From an uncultured Bacilli bacterium (lineage in GTDB: Bacteria; Bacillota_I; Bacilli_A; RFN20; CAG-826), in the NCBI GenBank assembly GCA_905236535.1, contig CAJOQN010000064.1:1-7943 (forward strand): a stretch of 7,943 nt of DNA, read 5' to 3'. Made by a program: the position numbers and the translations under genes. The notes under the pieces were generated by a model. That model had not been told where the DNA came from, did not search any database, and was given only the letters and a program-made list of their open reading frames with translations. Each line of letters starts with the position of its first letter. Position 1 is the first letter of the stretch. This document shows positions 7,235 through 7,943 of this stretch, piece after piece.

Positions 7235-7261
7235 AAAAGAAGGAGCTATGCTCCTTTTTTT
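7235..7261. terminator. Intrinsic terminator, probably bidirectional, between convergent genes
   Basis: A 6-bp perfect stem (7241-7246 AGGAGC with 7250-7255 GCTCCT) has a TAT loop at 7247-7249, extended outward by A-T pairs and one G-T pair between the flanking A-rich (7235-7240) and T-rich (7256-7261) tracts. On the plus strand it is followed by seven T, a standard Rho-independent terminator for the seven-gene run. On the minus strand the A-rich left arm reads as TCTTTTATTA, so it probably also ends the convergent membrane-protein gene. Confidence 0.88.
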
Positions 7262-7943
7262 AATCTTCTTTTTTCCCTTGGAACATAATCTCGACGTTTG
7301 GTTTTGTCGACTTTATTTTTGATTAGCCCTTTGATTCCAATCGCTAGCATTACAATAACGGTGACTAATAAATAAAGTTGAATTAAAGAAAATAAGAAAT
7401 AGGCCATTAAAATTTTGATGGTGTTTGGGAGAAAAGATAAACCAATAGCCCCCATACTGGTGACGGAAAAAACGACACTTATTAAGGATAGATGAGCGAG
7501 GCAACGAATATAGACATCATTATTTTTCTTGCTCTTTTTTAATTCGCTAATGGTGTTGATGACTCGCATAATGGTGAAGGGAAGAAGGAAGAAAATAAAG
7601 GTATATAGATTCCCTCCTTCGAATCTTTCTAAGACTAAAAGCAACGCTCCGATGGCAAAAGCGACACCATTAATTAACACCATAAAAGCGTTAAAAATAA
7701 AAATCTTTGAACAGTAGTGGTTGACATTGCTTTCCCATCCATTGTTATTTCTAACAATATTTTGATGCCAGATATAAGCGATGATACGTAAAAAAGCCAT
7801 CACTAAATAAAAGATAAATAAGAAGATATAGAAAGTATTCTTTGGGATATTCATCGCGGCTAAAATGGCAAGATAAGTGGTAAAAGTTAAAGAAAAATAC
7901 ATCGAAACTTCGTTTCTTTTAAACCATTCCGCGACATATTTAG
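7246..7943 (-). CDS. Uncharacterised polytopic membrane protein (N-terminus outside window)
   Basis: At least 218 residues from the ATG at 7902, but the frame stays open to the window edge and adds KYVAEWFKRNEVS before that Met. There is no clear Shine-Dalgarno at 7902, so I treat the gene as 5'-partial. Numbered from that Met, hydrophobic segments lie at about 2-18, 24-45, 67-91, 99-117, 132-156 and 162-192, giving around six transmembrane helices. A strongly basic tail (about 195-218, rich in KR) is probably cytoplasmic. Polar loops include WHQNIVRNNNGWESNVNHY (45-63) and ELKKSKKNND (120-129). No catalytic or transporter signature is recognised. The spacing of aromatic and hydrophobic helices, with the LVMAFLRII and SVTSMGAIG segments, recalls an unnamed family of Firmicutes membrane proteins of unknown function; that is a weak impression from memory. 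It converges on the plus-strand run and its TAG stop lies inside the shared terminator hairpin. The coding call is strong; function is unknown. Confidence 0.82.
   Translation of the reverse strand, partial: KYVAEWFKRNEVSMYFSLTFTTYLAILAAMNIPKNTFYIFLFIFYLVMAFLRIIAYIWHQNIVRNNNGWESNVNHYCSKIFIFNAFMVLINGVAFAIGALLLVLERFEGGNLYTFIFFLLPFTIMRVINTISELKKSKKNNDVYIRCLAHLSLISVVFSVTSMGAIGLSFLPNTIKILMAYFLFSLIQLYLLVTVIVMLAIGIKGLIKNKVDKTKRRDYVPREKRRLKKGA

Noticed and set aside
1..7943. Use of genetic code 4 (TGA = Trp), given the Mollicutes-like flavour
   Set aside because: pepV and trmB both end at TGA in ATGA overlaps with the next start, and conserved Trp residues (for example in LeuRS and TrmB SDPWP) are all TGG.
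1..7943. Mobile element, CRISPR array, defence system or riboswitch
   Set aside because: Nearly all bases are explained by housekeeping genes with at most 12 nt between them; no direct repeats, transposase, tRNA-like ends or structured leader region is visible.

Overview
The window comes from a low-GC, gene-dense bacterial genome, most likely of the Bacilli/Mollicutes-related Firmicutes (for example an uncultured gut or rumen Erysipelotrichia- or RF39-like lineage; this placement is inference). The evidence is the AT-rich codon use, the Firmicutes-type LeuRS, PepV dipeptidase, type III pantothenate kinase, a YtpR-like protein beside trmB, and purine-rich Shine-Dalgarno sites. TGA is used as a stop in at least two genes (the pepV and trmB ends, both in ATGA overlaps) and Trp is TGG, so this is not the code-4 genetic code of Mycoplasma.

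Layout: positions 2-7233 hold seven plus-strand genes packed head to tail: glgA (3' end only), leuS, coaX, a pepV-like M20 dipeptidase gene, trmB, a ytpR-like gene and a pncB-type nicotinate phosphoribosyltransferase gene. Junctions are 11 nt, 1 nt, 1 nt, 4-nt overlap (ATGA), 4-nt overlap (ATGA) and 0 nt, so they are almost certainly co-transcribed and partly translationally coupled. The run ends at a hairpin terminator at about 7235-7261. A convergent minus-strand gene for a polytopic membrane protein fills 7246-7943, runs off the right edge and has its stop codon inside the terminator hairpin. No stretch over about 12 nt lacks a gene. I see no RNA gene, mobile element, CRISPR array or long repeat.

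Functionally the run mixes translation (LeuRS; TrmB tRNA m7G46 methylation; YtpR-like tRNA-binding-domain relative), entry steps of cofactor synthesis (CoaX for coenzyme A from pantothenate; nicotinate phosphoribosyltransferase for NAD from niacin), peptide use (PepV-like dipeptidase) and glycogen synthesis. This is a housekeeping cluster, not an accessory or defence island. I did not find a convincing undescribed system. The items most worth a second look are the YtpR-like protein, whose tRNA-binding domain appears shortened and stripped of its signature motif, the CoaX with substituted active-site-region motifs, and the uncharacterised membrane protein.
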